Source: Nematostella vectensis
Taxonomy: Eukaryota > Cnidaria > Anthozoa > Actiniaria > Edwardsiidae
Direction: 5' to 3'
NCBI RefSeq assembly: GCF_932526225.1
Contig: NC_064037.1
Span: 13,469,703 to 13,529,702 of the forward strand
DNA: 60,000 bases
How positions within the stretch are numbered: position 1 is the stretch's first letter; every line of letters starts with the position of its first letter. The notes under the pieces were generated by a model. The model was not told the origin of the DNA, searched no databases, and saw only the letters and a list, made by a program, of their open reading frames with translations. The translations under genes were made by a program, and so were the position numbers. Shown one piece after another: positions 53,001 through 59,665 of the stretch.

Positions 53001-56000
53001 GATGATCAAAACATCAAAATCTTTTCAGGATAAGGATATTGATTGACACAAGCCAATACCCAATGCTCGGATATTTTCCAAATGTGTGTGCGATTCCATG
53101 CGCTACTTTGTTTACTAGTATTGTTAGGGTGAAATTCACAAGGATCGAGACGGCATGTTCACAGTATGATTGTTCAAGCGTTCAAAGTCTCACGAACTCA
53201 ACTTAGATTATCTTTCAGAATTTGATTGGCCAGAGATAATCTCAAAGCGAGTTCTAGCTCAACGGAAAGCAAAGGACACAATGTTTTCCATGCATGGAAT
53301 TTTTTGCCAAGCAAACCCGACTACTCCATGAACATCTCGCACACTGGGTCATACACCCGACTACTCCATGAACGTCTCGCACACTGGGTCACACACCCGA
53401 CTACTAAATGAACGTCTCGCACACTGGGTCACACACCCGACTACTCCATGAATGTCTCGCACACTGGGTCATACACCCGACTACTCCATGAACGTCTTGC
53501 ACACTGGGTCACACACCCGACTACTCCATGAACGTCTTGCACACTGGGTCACACACCCGACTACTCCATGAACGTCTTGCACACTGGGTCACACACCCGA
53601 CTACTCCATGAACGTCTCGCACACTGGGTCACACACCTGACTACTCCATGAACGTCTTGCACACTGGGTCACACACCCGACTACTCCATGAACGTCTCGC
53701 ACACTGGGTCATACACCCGACTACTCCATGAACGTCTCGCACACTGGGTCACACACCCGACTACTCTATGAACGTCTCGCACACTGGGTCACACACCCGA
53801 CTACTCCATGAACGTCTCGCACACTGGGTCACACACCCGACTACTCCATGAACGTCTCGCACACTGGGTCATACACCCGACTGCTCCATGAACGTCTCGC
53901 ACACTGGGTCACACACCCGACTACTCTATGAACGTCTCGCACACTGGGTCATACACCCGACTACTCCATGAACGTCTCGCACACTGGGTCATACACCCGA
54001 CTACTCCATGAACATCTTGCACACTGGGTCACACACCCGACTACTCTATGAACGTCTCGCACACTGGGTCATACACCCGACTACTCCATGAACGTCTTGC
54101 ACACTGGGTCATACACCCGACTACTCCATGAACGTTTGCACACTGGGTCACACACCCGACTACTCTATGAACGTCTCGCACACTGGGTCACACACCCGAC
54201 TACTCCATGAACGTCTTGCACACTGGGTCACACACCTGACTACTCCATGAACGTCTCGCACACTGGGTCATACACCTGACTACTCCATGAACGTCTCGCA
54301 CACTGGGTCACACACCCGACTACTCCATGAACGTCTCGCACACTGGGTCACACACCCGACTACTCCATGAACGTCTTGCACACTGGGTCACACACCCGAC
54401 TACTCCATGAACGTCTTGCACACTGGGTCACACACCCGACTACTCCATGAACGTCTTGCACACTGGGTCACACACCCGACTACTCCATGAACGTCTCGCA
54501 CACTGGGTCATACACCTGACTACTCCATGAACGTCTTGCACACTGGGTCACACACCCGACTACTCTATGAACGTCTCGCACACTGGGTCACACACCCGAC
54601 TACTCCATGAACGTCTTGCACACTGGGTCATACACCCGACTACTCCATGAACGTTTGCACACTGGGTCACACACCCGACTACTCTATGAACGTCTCGCAC
54701 ACTGGGTCACACACCCGACTACTCCATGAACGTCTTGCACACTGGGTCACACACCTGACTACTCCATGAACGTCTCGCACACTGGGTCATACACCTGACT
54801 ACTCCATGAACGTCTCGCACACTGGGTCACACACCCGACTACTCCATGAACGTCTCGCACACTGGGTCACACACCCGACTACTCCATGAACGTCTTGCAC
54901 ACTGGGTCACACACCCGACTACTCCATGAACGTCTTGCACACTGGGTCACACACCCGACTACTCCATGAACGTCTTGCACACTGGGTCACACACCCGACT
55001 ACTCCATGAACGTCTCGCACACTGGGTCATACACCTGACTACTCCATGAACGTCTTGCACACTGGGTCACACACCCGACTACTCTATGAACGTCTCGCAC
55101 ACTGGGTCACACACCCGACTACTCCATGTACGTCTTGCACACTGGGTCACACACCCGACTACTCCATGAACGTCTCGCACACTGGGTCATACACCCGACT
55201 ACTCCATGAACGTCTTGCACACTGGGTCACACACCCGACTACTCTATGAACGTCTCGCACACTGGGTCATACACCTGACTACTCCATGAGCTTCTCGCAC
55301 ACTCGGTCATACTGCCCTTACTTACCATGAAGACAACGAAATGATTTTCGACACGACCTTTGGTTTTTAAAACCTTTTAATAAACAAATAACAGTTTGAG
55401 GTTATTAAAGATACTCTTTTTTTTTTGTGAAGTAAATAAAATATTTCCTATGAACACGTTAGAGCGTCAAAGTGTCACGCATTTCGCAGGTCATTTTCGC
55501 ATAAGAGAATGAAACGAACCGTCCTTGTCGTTTCTTCATCAGATCTCGCATATTTGAGATGTCATAACCTTTGCTTTGCTTCTGTAAACCTTCCGATCAG
55601 CCACAAACTATTCGAGATATTAATTCAAGATGTCTTTTTTAGAAGTGAATCAATATTTCCTATGAACATTTTTTGAAGAGCGTCGATGTAATATTTCTCT
55701 ACGAAGAAAAGAACGAAGAAATGTTTTCATTGTTTTTTCTTTAAGACCCCCGTATTTGAGTGATCGCACTCGCTAAAAGTGTGAGCAGTATGATTTCTGC
55801 GAGTGGCGAGTGGCTTAGTTCTCGATTGCCTCATTAAAAGTGCGAGTCTCGATTCTCGAGTGGCGAGAGTGCTAATGAGGACCCGACACTGGTGAGTGGA
55901 GGTTATGTTACTCTAGACCTGTACTGTATGTACAAAGGGTCTCCCATCTATCAAAATGTTGACCTAATATGTCAGTCTTTGAAAAGGTTCCAAAACTAGA

Positions 56001-56907
56001 AATTGCATGAGCATGCACAAATTATTTTCGCGGTTACCATGGAAATTTTCATCACATGACACTGTATTATGAAATTCTCCTCCACAGCCACTCTGAGCTA
56101 CTCTAAACTCTGTCACGCAAAAGCACTTGCGCTTGTAGCAGAGTCATAGCAAGTAGCAGTTAAAGTTTATTTTTGCTGTAAATATGGCTATCAAACAAGA
56201 CCAGAAGACCGATACTCTTGACTGTTACTAGTGTTAGACAAGCAATTTTGGAGCTATTTTAAACAATTATTACTTATTATTTATAATAACTTTCTTCTAC
56301 ATCTATTATTACTTTCTTGTTGGTCATCAAAATTAAATTCGCAGATTGACAGACTGTGTTGGATTAAGTCACCTACTTTTTTGCAAAAATTTGCCTTGTA
56401 CAACACGGGACTGGTCTAAATAGCCCCATTAAGAGGTGCGTGTGACGAATTTCTTGTTCTTGTTTAAAGTGATTATTTCCAGCTGGGCAAATTATTAATA
56501 ACACTCATAAAAAGCTTCGGGAAATATATTTTCTATAAATCGTCACTTCTTCTCGATGGGTCAGTTTCAGCTTGTTTATTTTATTAGGGACATATTCATT
56601 ATTTTTAATCTTTTACTCTGTCCGATGTTCCATTCCCTTAGACACTAGACACTATTTTTATTCACGCTAACGCATTTAAATACTTTAAGCCACATCAAGA
56701 CGAGGTGAGTAAAACTTACTTTCCATATTCCACTTTAAGGCATTCAAACAGCTTGGAAAGGTTCTCTTCTATGAGTGCCGAGAGAACGCTTTTGACAGTG
56801 GATTCGTTGCTTTGTCCCGAGCTCTCAGATTCCAAGTTCGCCGAAGTTGCCGCCGAGTTAGACTTTAATAAGTCTAACTCTTCCATCGATTCCCTGTGCA
56901 TAGTCAT
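24777..56907 (-). CDS. Mondo: Mondo (MLXIP/ChREBP) glucose-sensing bHLH-leucine-zipper factor, whole gene, 18+ exons
   Basis: Phase-consistent minus-strand exons: 56720-56907, 50773-50879, 50621-50703, 49891-49980, 49430-49467, 49111-49205, 46892-46975, 45838-45915, 43295-45456, (missing), 30156-30235, 28999-29049, 28583-28639, 28236-28323, 27180-27279, 26859-26907, 26567-26641, 25174-25303, 24777-24958. The product has at least 1245 residues. Conserved stretches are LSKLFECLKVEYGK, VSPKWKNF, RLNNAIWRCWHLQ, EGRYWRRKLDAVAREYKRWR (Mondo N-terminal regions), a Q-rich middle, a bHLH (HISAEQKRR), a zipper, and the dimerisation/cytoplasmic localisation tail (FSVLLRQLFESYN, LAWLDQHCTLPSLRP, TSILSDPS). 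Mondo pairs with MLX, binds CACGTG-type carbohydrate response elements and is controlled by glucose-6-phosphate, AMPK and 14-3-3. The located exons plus one missing segment of 3n+1 nt close the frame. Confidence 0.93.
25070..25173 (-). repeat. 45-bp tandem repeat copying the Mondo penultimate-exon donor
   Basis: Two intronic copies plus the authentic junction of ccatctctgagaccag/gtaaaagatatc followed by tcctagtcacctaact, on the minus strand. One copy has cttaga for ctgaga. Confidence 0.9.
25174..25303 (-). CDS. Mondo: Mondo exon: dimerisation/cytoplasmic localisation domain, part 2
   Basis: FSVLLRQLFESYNSSVSTTN then PEEFCRTVLAWLDQHC and TLPSLRP, diagnostic of Mondo C-termini. Acceptor gactcttcttag, donor accag/gtaaaa, phase 0 to 1. 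The exon end and donor are tandemly copied in the next intron. Confidence 0.95.
25350..26556. repeat. 51-bp minisatellite with 510-bp higher-order repeat, filling a Mondo intron
   Basis: About 23 units of ttagcacctcttctagagag + ttatacaatgttaacccaga + acactaatgta. A 10-unit block (25388 onwards) is repeated nearly exactly 510 bp later (25898 onwards), including the same cccctttaagagag variant. The 17-codon period leaves frames open on both strands (MLTQNTNVLAPLLESCT and similar); these are by-products. It occupies almost all of the intron between exons 26567 and 25303. Confidence 0.95.
26567..26641 (-). CDS. Mondo: Mondo exon: dimerisation/cytoplasmic localisation domain, part 1
   Basis: RVDQMLTLFSNHVKDRTQEN then FKFWI; family pattern FD.M...F..YV..RT..NWKFWI. 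Acceptor gtggtttccag, donor ggatt/gtatcc. Confidence 0.93.
26859..26907 (-). CDS. Mondo: Mondo exon: zipper end to PATG motif (49 nt)
   Basis: NTCQSQLPATGAPVSRQ; matches the family CQQ.LPATG.P.TR motif. Acceptor tctacacag, donor ggcag/gtatat, phase 2 to 0. Confidence 0.92.
26960..27027. repeat. 21-bp tandem repeat
   Basis: About three and a half units of atttacttataatcgaagct in the short intron between the zipper exon and the next exon. Confidence 0.85.
27180..27279 (-). CDS. Mondo: Mondo exon: leucine zipper start, its acceptor is copied in a tandem array
   Basis: TVDYTTRLQQERQSMADEEA then RLKKEIQELNTSI, the zipper coiled coil. Acceptor tgtgtctag, donor catcaa/gtatgc, phase 1 to 2. The first 19 nt of the exon together with the acceptor recur in the upstream array. 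Confidence 0.93.
27280..27965 (-). repeat. 121-bp tandem array copying the Mondo zipper-exon acceptor
   Basis: Five further units, each with ctagcggttgattacacgac + cag on the minus strand, identical (one C/T variant) to the authentic acceptor plus exon start. The rest of each unit (catctagcacatacaatatt and tataatttgcgatgagttac) is intronic. A transcript from the upstream exon meets five decoy acceptors before the real one. Confidence 0.93.
28236..28323 (-). CDS. Mondo: Mondo exon: helix-loop-helix
   Basis: MGFDQLASMVPTLASQKSSK then VSKATVLQK; the family K.GFD.L..L......KVSKA..LQKT pattern. Acceptor ccttttcag, donor gaaaa/gtaagt, phase 0 to 1. Confidence 0.95.
28583..28639 (-). CDS. Mondo: Mondo exon: basic region of bHLH
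   Basis: EHRRMSHISAEQKRRCNIK. His, Glu and Arg at the H-x-x-x-E-x-x-R-R positions are the CACGTG-contacting residues of this class. Acceptor ctattccag, donor atcaag/gtaaat. Confidence 0.95.
28999..29049 (-). CDS. Mondo: Mondo exon upstream of the basic region
   Basis: SASKTQRTKVSDREQYK; acceptor attttgtag, donor acaag/gtaagt, phase 0 to 0. Leads into the DNA-binding basic region. Confidence 0.85.
29878..30100. repeat. 27-bp minisatellite in a Mondo intron
   Basis: About eight units of attgcattatattggtatta + ctgttat. As 27 is a multiple of 3, frames stay open (LLYCIILVL shadows). AT-rich and near the acceptor of no exon. Confidence 0.95.
30156..30235 (-). CDS. Mondo: Mondo exon preceding the bHLH region
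   Basis: SSNVSTFSASTTAQPTTVFR then QPLTTP; acceptor tgttcactag, donor cccct/gtaagt. Enters in phase 1 while exon 9 ends in phase 0, so at least one exon (length 3n+1) is missing between them. Confidence 0.8.
30236..30695. other. Mondo intron segment between exon and transposon
   Basis: Includes a G-rich patch (about 30500-30522). No exon was recognised on the minus strand, although the missing Mondo exon could lie here or at 40058-43294. Confidence 0.4.
30876..32255. repeat. Long foldback: ~560-bp inverted arms with ~264-bp loop
   Basis: The left arm (about 30876-31430) is the reverse complement of the right arm (about 31695-32255) with scattered mismatches. For example, cgcgattgataaatctttat in the left arm (from about 30910) pairs with ataaagatttatcaatcgcg in the right arm (to about 32222), and both arms carry the tttctcataaacgcaggtt / aacctgcgtttatgagaaa pair. 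It appears inserted between the outer tip and the inner part of the transposon's left inverted repeat. Confidence 0.88.
32921..34692. other. Non-coding 5' part of the transposon
   Basis: AT-rich, with degenerate internal copies of terminal-repeat motifs (33190-33380) and the mini-MITE. Presumably holds the transposase promoter; no specific element identified. Confidence 0.45.
33261..33327. mobile_element. 67-bp mini-MITE inside the transposon
   Basis: Ends cctgcgtgcatccggttt and its exact reverse complement (18 bp), flanked by direct repeats caggacctct (33249-33258 and 33331-33340). The interrupted host sequence (tttttacaggacctct...acccgaaacactaatttgc) resembles the element's own inverted-repeat region at 32850-32885. 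Confidence 0.8.
34693..39547 (+). pseudogene. Decayed transposase-like gene, multi-exon, unassigned superfamily
   Basis: Probable exons at about 34693-34827, 34896-35127, 35647-35725, 35964-36965, 37274-37411, 37643-38414 and 38656-39547. Recognisable pieces in order: a Cys-rich N-terminal part (TVCPTLRDSLGIYWRG, ICRRCRENI), KLDHFLDFI..DLPF, VHCALDSNVADHCRIH with CELCEHVK, WQDFAMKFLPVQYRESQADF and FFGKRGISLHVTV, QDSSTVVTVMEHVLATMKKE, NAGCYHSAS, CDPQGGKGPCDRKAA, a C2H2-like finger (CPEGGCVRSYMTYRGLSWHI with IHGKH), RVFSVEEFL..FFSRLA, and a SAP-like helix pair near 39416-39510. The order suggests an RNase-H-fold transposase. Damage includes frameshifts near 36670, 37975, 38065 and 39110 and stops near 36752 and 39290. 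Similar proteins are, from memory, common uncharacterised cnidarian predictions. Confidence 0.7.
40058..42335. other. Mondo intron segment between the large transposon and the hAT MITE
   Basis: Contains a poly-C run (about 40130-40150), a 131-bp foldback with ttggtgttacggag / ctccgtaacaccaa ends (40198-40328), and three copies of a 29-34 bp repeat with gagtccagaatggcggagaa (40559-40650). The + strand frame at 41161-41367 starts MNSNPENEKSLPAALEDY, is not simple repeat and is unidentified. No Mondo exon found here. Confidence 0.5.
42344..42941. mobile_element. hAT-type MITE with 8-bp target duplication
   Basis: 598 bp with terminal inverted repeats agggcttctggaattacgcg, flanked by perfect direct repeats GTAACTAG at 42336-42343 and 42942-42949. 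Many internal ccgcgtaat and gcgtaattt motifs in both orientations look like subterminal transposase-binding repeats. Sits in the Mondo intron downstream of exon 9. Confidence 0.9.
43295..45456 (-). CDS. Mondo: Mondo exon 9: large Ser/Pro/Gln-rich central exon (720 codons)
   Basis: Starts LIQQDETFTSSPRMASQRFS (acceptor ttttttatcag, phase 1) and ends SPAPGYQQ (donor cagcag/gtgagg, phase 0). Low-complexity transactivation-type region with a poly-Gln run (about 44011-44055) and Gln/Leu-rich stretches. A motif recurs: TRNVSDSQL, PRNMSDSRL, PRNMSDSSL and VRKMSEPSL; the first three fit the AMPK-family consensus (hydrophobic -5, Arg -3, Leu +4). Vertebrate Mondo proteins likewise have a long, poorly conserved middle. 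Confidence 0.9.
45838..45915 (-). CDS. Mondo: Mondo exon 8
   Basis: DVMYQPTLDSLQPNLDEFVE then HISSLA; aligns with the LQPNLDDFMD element of the family. A pyrimidine-rich acceptor ends cctcacatag; donor gcag/gtggga; phase 1 to 1. The open frame continues upstream, so an earlier acceptor cannot be excluded. Confidence 0.78.
46020..46765. repeat. 49-bp minisatellite in Mondo intron 7
   Basis: About 15 units of gtctaaggttatacactggg + tgagggagtcaaaggtaaga + catcgggga, some with an acagtaagacgggaa variant. Unlike the neighbouring arrays it shows no exon sequence. Confidence 0.93.
46892..46975 (-). CDS. Mondo: Mondo exon 7
   Basis: DVMLSSHPDTLFTSKSKHQL then KEERQTPRG; the SDTLF-like element of Mondo proteins. 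Acceptor gttcccag, donor aaggg/gtatgt, phase 1 to 1. Confidence 0.8.
47070..49110 (-). repeat. Minisatellite built from the Mondo exon 6 end plus its splice donor
   Basis: Roughly 58 units of 32 or 37 bp (on the minus strand ggacacccacatcagtacag + gtaaagtgttaggatca; the short form lacks ggatca-like bases). The first 20 nt equal the exon 6 end and gtaaag equals its donor. Variants with cacccacttcag and cctcatcag occur in blocks, showing local spreading. It fills nearly the whole intron to exon 7. Confidence 0.93.
49111..49205 (-). CDS. Mondo: Mondo exon 6, whose 3' end seeds a large tandem array
   Basis: RSLSISSGDETVSNQSPAMA then QMMHIMDTHIST; acceptor ccactgcag, donor tacag/gtaaag, phase 2 to 1. 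The last about 20 nt of the exon plus the donor are repeated about 58 times in the following intron. Confidence 0.82.
49430..49467 (-). CDS. Mondo: Mondo exon 5 (38-nt small exon)
   Basis: TQEAEEADRQRL plus two bases; acceptor aatacttag, donor ttaag/gtgatg, phase 0 to 2. Charged helix continuing exon 4. Confidence 0.75.
49891..49980 (-). CDS. Mondo: Mondo exon 4
   Basis: AVILEGRYWRRKLDAVAREY then KRWRVYYKKK; the EGKYWKRR..REYHKWR signature of the family. 90 nt, phase 0 to 0. Confidence 0.92.
50621..50703 (-). CDS. Mondo: Mondo exon 3
   Basis: FKKGKKPLFCQFVSPLSEER then EPPKNTHL; corresponds to the vertebrate CxFVTPL segment. Acceptor tttctag, donor atcta/gtaagt, phase 1 to 0. Confidence 0.88.
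50773..50879 (-). CDS. Mondo: Mondo exon 2 (conserved region)
   Basis: HVLVSPKWKNFGSQKLAFSE then KTRLNNAIWRCWHLQ, diagnostic of Mondo proteins. Phase 2 to 1; donor cagt/gtaagt. Confidence 0.92.
50880..52030. other. Mondo intron 1, 3' part
   Basis: AT-rich, no exon or repeat supported. The frame at 51101-51412 (-) lacks recognisable features. Confidence 0.4.
52038..55930. mobile_element. 3.9-kb TIR element carrying a large minisatellite, in Mondo intron 1
   Basis: The left end cagtacaggtctagagtaac + ataacctccactc and the right end (to 55930) are inverted repeats of about 33 bp. They are flanked by TA on each side (gtgTA/CAGTACAGG ... CCTGTACTG/TAtgt), consistent with a TA target duplication. 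Subterminal regions on both sides are rich in actcg/ctcgag motifs. No transposase frame seen; non-autonomous. The centre is the 40-bp array. Confidence 0.7.
53318..55312. repeat. 40-bp minisatellite, about 50 units, with 519-bp higher-order repeat
   Basis: Unit acactgggtcacacacccga + ctactccatgaacgtctcgc. A 39-bp unit (aacgtttgca) appears at about 54134 and again at about 54650, with matching flanking variants, so a 13-unit block was duplicated. Lies inside the 3.9-kb TIR element. Confidence 0.95.
55933..56719. other. Mondo intron 1, 5' part
   Basis: AT-rich intron between exon 1 and the TIR element; nothing further supported. Confidence 0.4.
56720..56907 (-). CDS. Mondo: Mondo coding exon 1
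   Basis: Start ATG 56907; no in-frame upstream ATG before a TGA. MTMHRESMEELDLLKSN is followed by a Ser-rich linker and VLSALIEENLSKLFECLKVE, matching the first Mondo conserved helices, part of which acts as a nuclear export/14-3-3 region in vertebrates. Ends YGK, donor ggaaa/gtaagt, phase 2. The N-terminus is shorter than in vertebrates. Confidence 0.85.
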
Positions 56908-57015
56908 ACGTGACCTAATACGTTTTACTTTAGTTCCATCGAAGATTGTGTTTCAGTCGCACAAGTGATTTTTTTTGCTGAAATCCGTCTGATGTTATTC
57001 GTGAGATCTCACGTC

Positions 57016-57048
57016 CGCCATCTTGAAGAAGGTACACAAAATCACGTG
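57016..57048 (-). promoter_or_regulatory. Mondo promoter: YY1-like site and CACGTG E-box
   Basis: On the minus strand, CAAGATGGCGGACG (57012-57025) matches the YY1 core, and a perfect CACGTG lies at 57043-57048, about 140 bp upstream of the start codon. CACGTG is the half-site bound by Mondo-MLX, MYC-MAX and USF. Autoregulation is possible but unproven. Confidence 0.45.
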
Positions 57049-58639
57049 ACATGACAACTCCCTCGCGGCTTGTTTCACCACAGTCACCCCATAATAGTAG
57101 CTCCCCTGATATTGTCGATTCCCAGACTTCATCAAAGAGTTTTGACTGAATTGTTGCCAAAATTCTCTCACATCTTAAAAATATGCCAGTCCTTCGGTCC
57201 AGATAAAAATTTATTAATCATGCTCTTTCATTCATACAATATCTCCTTCTAAGCTCTAGTGGTTGACTGGGGGGGGGGGGGGGGGGGGGAGCGTGTGTCA
57301 TGAAGAAAACGTCGTTTTGAGGGACTGGTACGGAGGACCCTTAGTTTCTTTTCAGATACTTTCTCTTTTGGCCAAATATGGTCATAGTCACTGTTTTTCT
57401 CTTCTGATTATAAGTCATAATGTTTACGAAGCACCTGCTGAACGGTAACCTTAAAAATTACAAGAATCATGCAGTTTTTCCAAGGAAGAATCATGCAGTT
57501 TTTCAAGGAATATATTAGTTTCCTTATATGGAAGTGACCGCGTTTGGCAAAAACGACAATTTTTGGCTGAATTTTCTTGATAAATCGCGTTGTGCTAATC
57601 AATCAATCAGATCCGTCGGTTTTGTTCAGTTTTGCTTTTAAGAATTACAAGCCAGAATTCAAAGTCAAGCCATAAATCAACACACGGTTGAAAACGTATA
57701 TTGAACGCCTCTGTGTAACAGAGTAGTTGCGCTGACGTTTCTAGCGTTAGCCCTTGGTCGGAGCAAAAAAAAAGGCTTGTGTTGATTTATGGCTTGTCTA
57801 TATACAACACGCCTACGCAGACAATCTCGTCTGTAGTCTTTCTAGTTTGAATTCAAAGTCTGGATTTATAATTTCATCAGAGAAAAACGTAAGTAAAAAC
57901 AGAATATAGCTTTTTGTTTAATTAAGACTAAGCTTGCAGATAATTGGGCCAAAAAAAGGTAGCATTAGATTGGCTAATCCGTGCGTCTAAAAATAATGGA
58001 CTTTAAAAGCACACTAGCATGCACACATTGGCGTCAGTCGGTAAACATACTCGCAAGGATAGTTTGGCTATCCGACAGAGTCTTATACTAGCAAAAGGTC
58101 GCATGCTTGATCCGTTCAATTAGCATCACGCTAGCCCGGTCGCAACTTTAGATCCCATATGGATCTAAGCTGTGGTTTAAAGCATTTCGTTCAAGTCGAA
58201 GTCGCCCTGCAGTTTATTGCCAATGGAGTTTAACTGAGGCAAACCGGCTATGCCATGCTGACAAGTCCTGCACGGGTAAAAGACTGTGCCAGCCTTCCGT
58301 CTTGGCCCTGCTGATGCCAATGTGTATATGCTAGTGTGAGTTTAAAGTCTAAATAGCCTTGTCCTCAATAACTCAGTGACGCCTATATAATACTAGGACA
58401 TGATTATTGTTGGCCTCGTACTGTGTCCAGGGAGACGCTGCCCCAGAAAAATGGTGAGACTTCTTGGAGGTTCTGTACCCTGGGTACCAGAGGCTTAATT
58501 TTTCCAGGCTCCAAGATGATAGGTCCCTCACTTCGACATTCGTAGTCAGCACTCGATCGTTGCGCTTCGGGCTTCCGACGGTGCGAGAACTTTTGACTTG
58601 GTTTAAAGAGGGAGACCACAAAGAAACGGATGGCGTATG
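57049..58639. other. Region upstream of Mondo with dispersed repeats
   Basis: Includes a poly-G run (about 57270-57289), a 131-bp foldback with perfect 19-bp ends caagccataaatcaacaca (57666-57684 and 57778-57796), and ccctgggtaccagaggctta at about 58478. No gene could be supported. Confidence 0.5.
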
Positions 58640-59010
58640 GAGAGGACCTGGATGGAATAAAGCTGACGTCGTGAAAAGGACGGTAATGGAGTGAAAATGA
58701 CGTGCTTGAAAGTAATGGGATGAAATAAAAATGACGTCATTGACAGTATGGGGATGGAATAAAAATGACGTGATTGACAGTATGGGGATGGAATAAAAAT
58801 GACGTGATTGAAAGTATGGGGATGGAATAAAAACGACGTCATTGGAAGTATGGGGATAGAATAAAAATAACGTCATTGAAGGTACGGGAATGGAATAAAA
58901 ATGACGTCATTGAAAGTACGGGAATGGAATAAAAATGACGTCATTGAAAGTACGGGGATGGGACCAATATAACGTCATGAAAAGGAGAGAAATGAAATAA
59001 AATGACGTCA
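58640..59010. repeat. 34-bp tandem array carrying CRE/ATF palindromes
   Basis: About ten units of aatgacgtcattgaaagta + cggggatggaataaa. Several contain the full TGACGTCA, others TGACGTGA, TAACGTCA or CGACGTCA. Starts near 58660 and decays after 59010; one more TGACGTCA lies near 59069. Confidence 0.9.
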
Positions 59011-59407
59011 TGAAATTTACGGGGATGGGATGTTATCAAGTTAATGTCATGATTAAATACAATCAAGTTGACGTCAAATTCGTCTGTTCCAAACACGGAG
59101 GACAAATTTGTTATGTTTTACATAATTTATTACAAAATATACAGTAAAATACATTACAAAAAACATATAAAACCACTTCAAGTTTCTGTTATAGCCGTAT
59201 CTTCGCTTGGCGATCGAGATCGGACAGGAACTGGGACGGAGATTTCAGAGTATGGCTCATCAACTTCTGGCGGAGCAAATGCCTTGAATTGCTTTAAATA
59301 AGAATAAGACAAAATCGTCAAATTTTGTAATTTAAGTTTGCATTTTTTGTGTCGCGTCATAGCTAATACGCAAGTGATTGATGTGTTATCTTTTGTTATT
59401 GTTGCCA

Positions 59408-59665
59408 TGTTGCCGTGCTAATCCGTGCCGTGATCTTTGCGTGCATCAGTCGCGTTGTCGTGCTGATCCGTGCCGTGATCTTTGCGTGCATCAGTCGCGT
59501 TGTCGTGCTGATCCGTGCCGTAATCATTGCGTGCATCAGTCACGTTGTCATGCTAATACGTGCCGTGATCTTAGCGTGTATCAATCGCGTTGTCGTGCTA
59601 ATCCGTGCCGTGATCTTATGCGTGTATCAATCGCGTTATCGTGCTAATCCGTGCCATGATTTGAA
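59408..59665. repeat. 45-bp minisatellite
   Basis: About five to six units of cgtgctgatccgtgccgtga + tctttgcgtgcatcagtcgcg. The 15-codon period leaves frames open (RDLCVHQSRCRA); not a gene. Confidence 0.95.

Noticed and set aside
53318-55312. CRISPR-like regular repeat array
   Set aside because: Units are contiguous tandem copies without unique spacers, in an animal genome; the same holds for the 12-kb and 46-49-kb arrays.
57666-57796. Hairpin with 19-bp perfect arms as a possible microRNA
   Set aside because: The interior holds gcgttagcccttggtcggagc-like sequence that I recall as a widespread invertebrate repeat, so a MITE is more likely.
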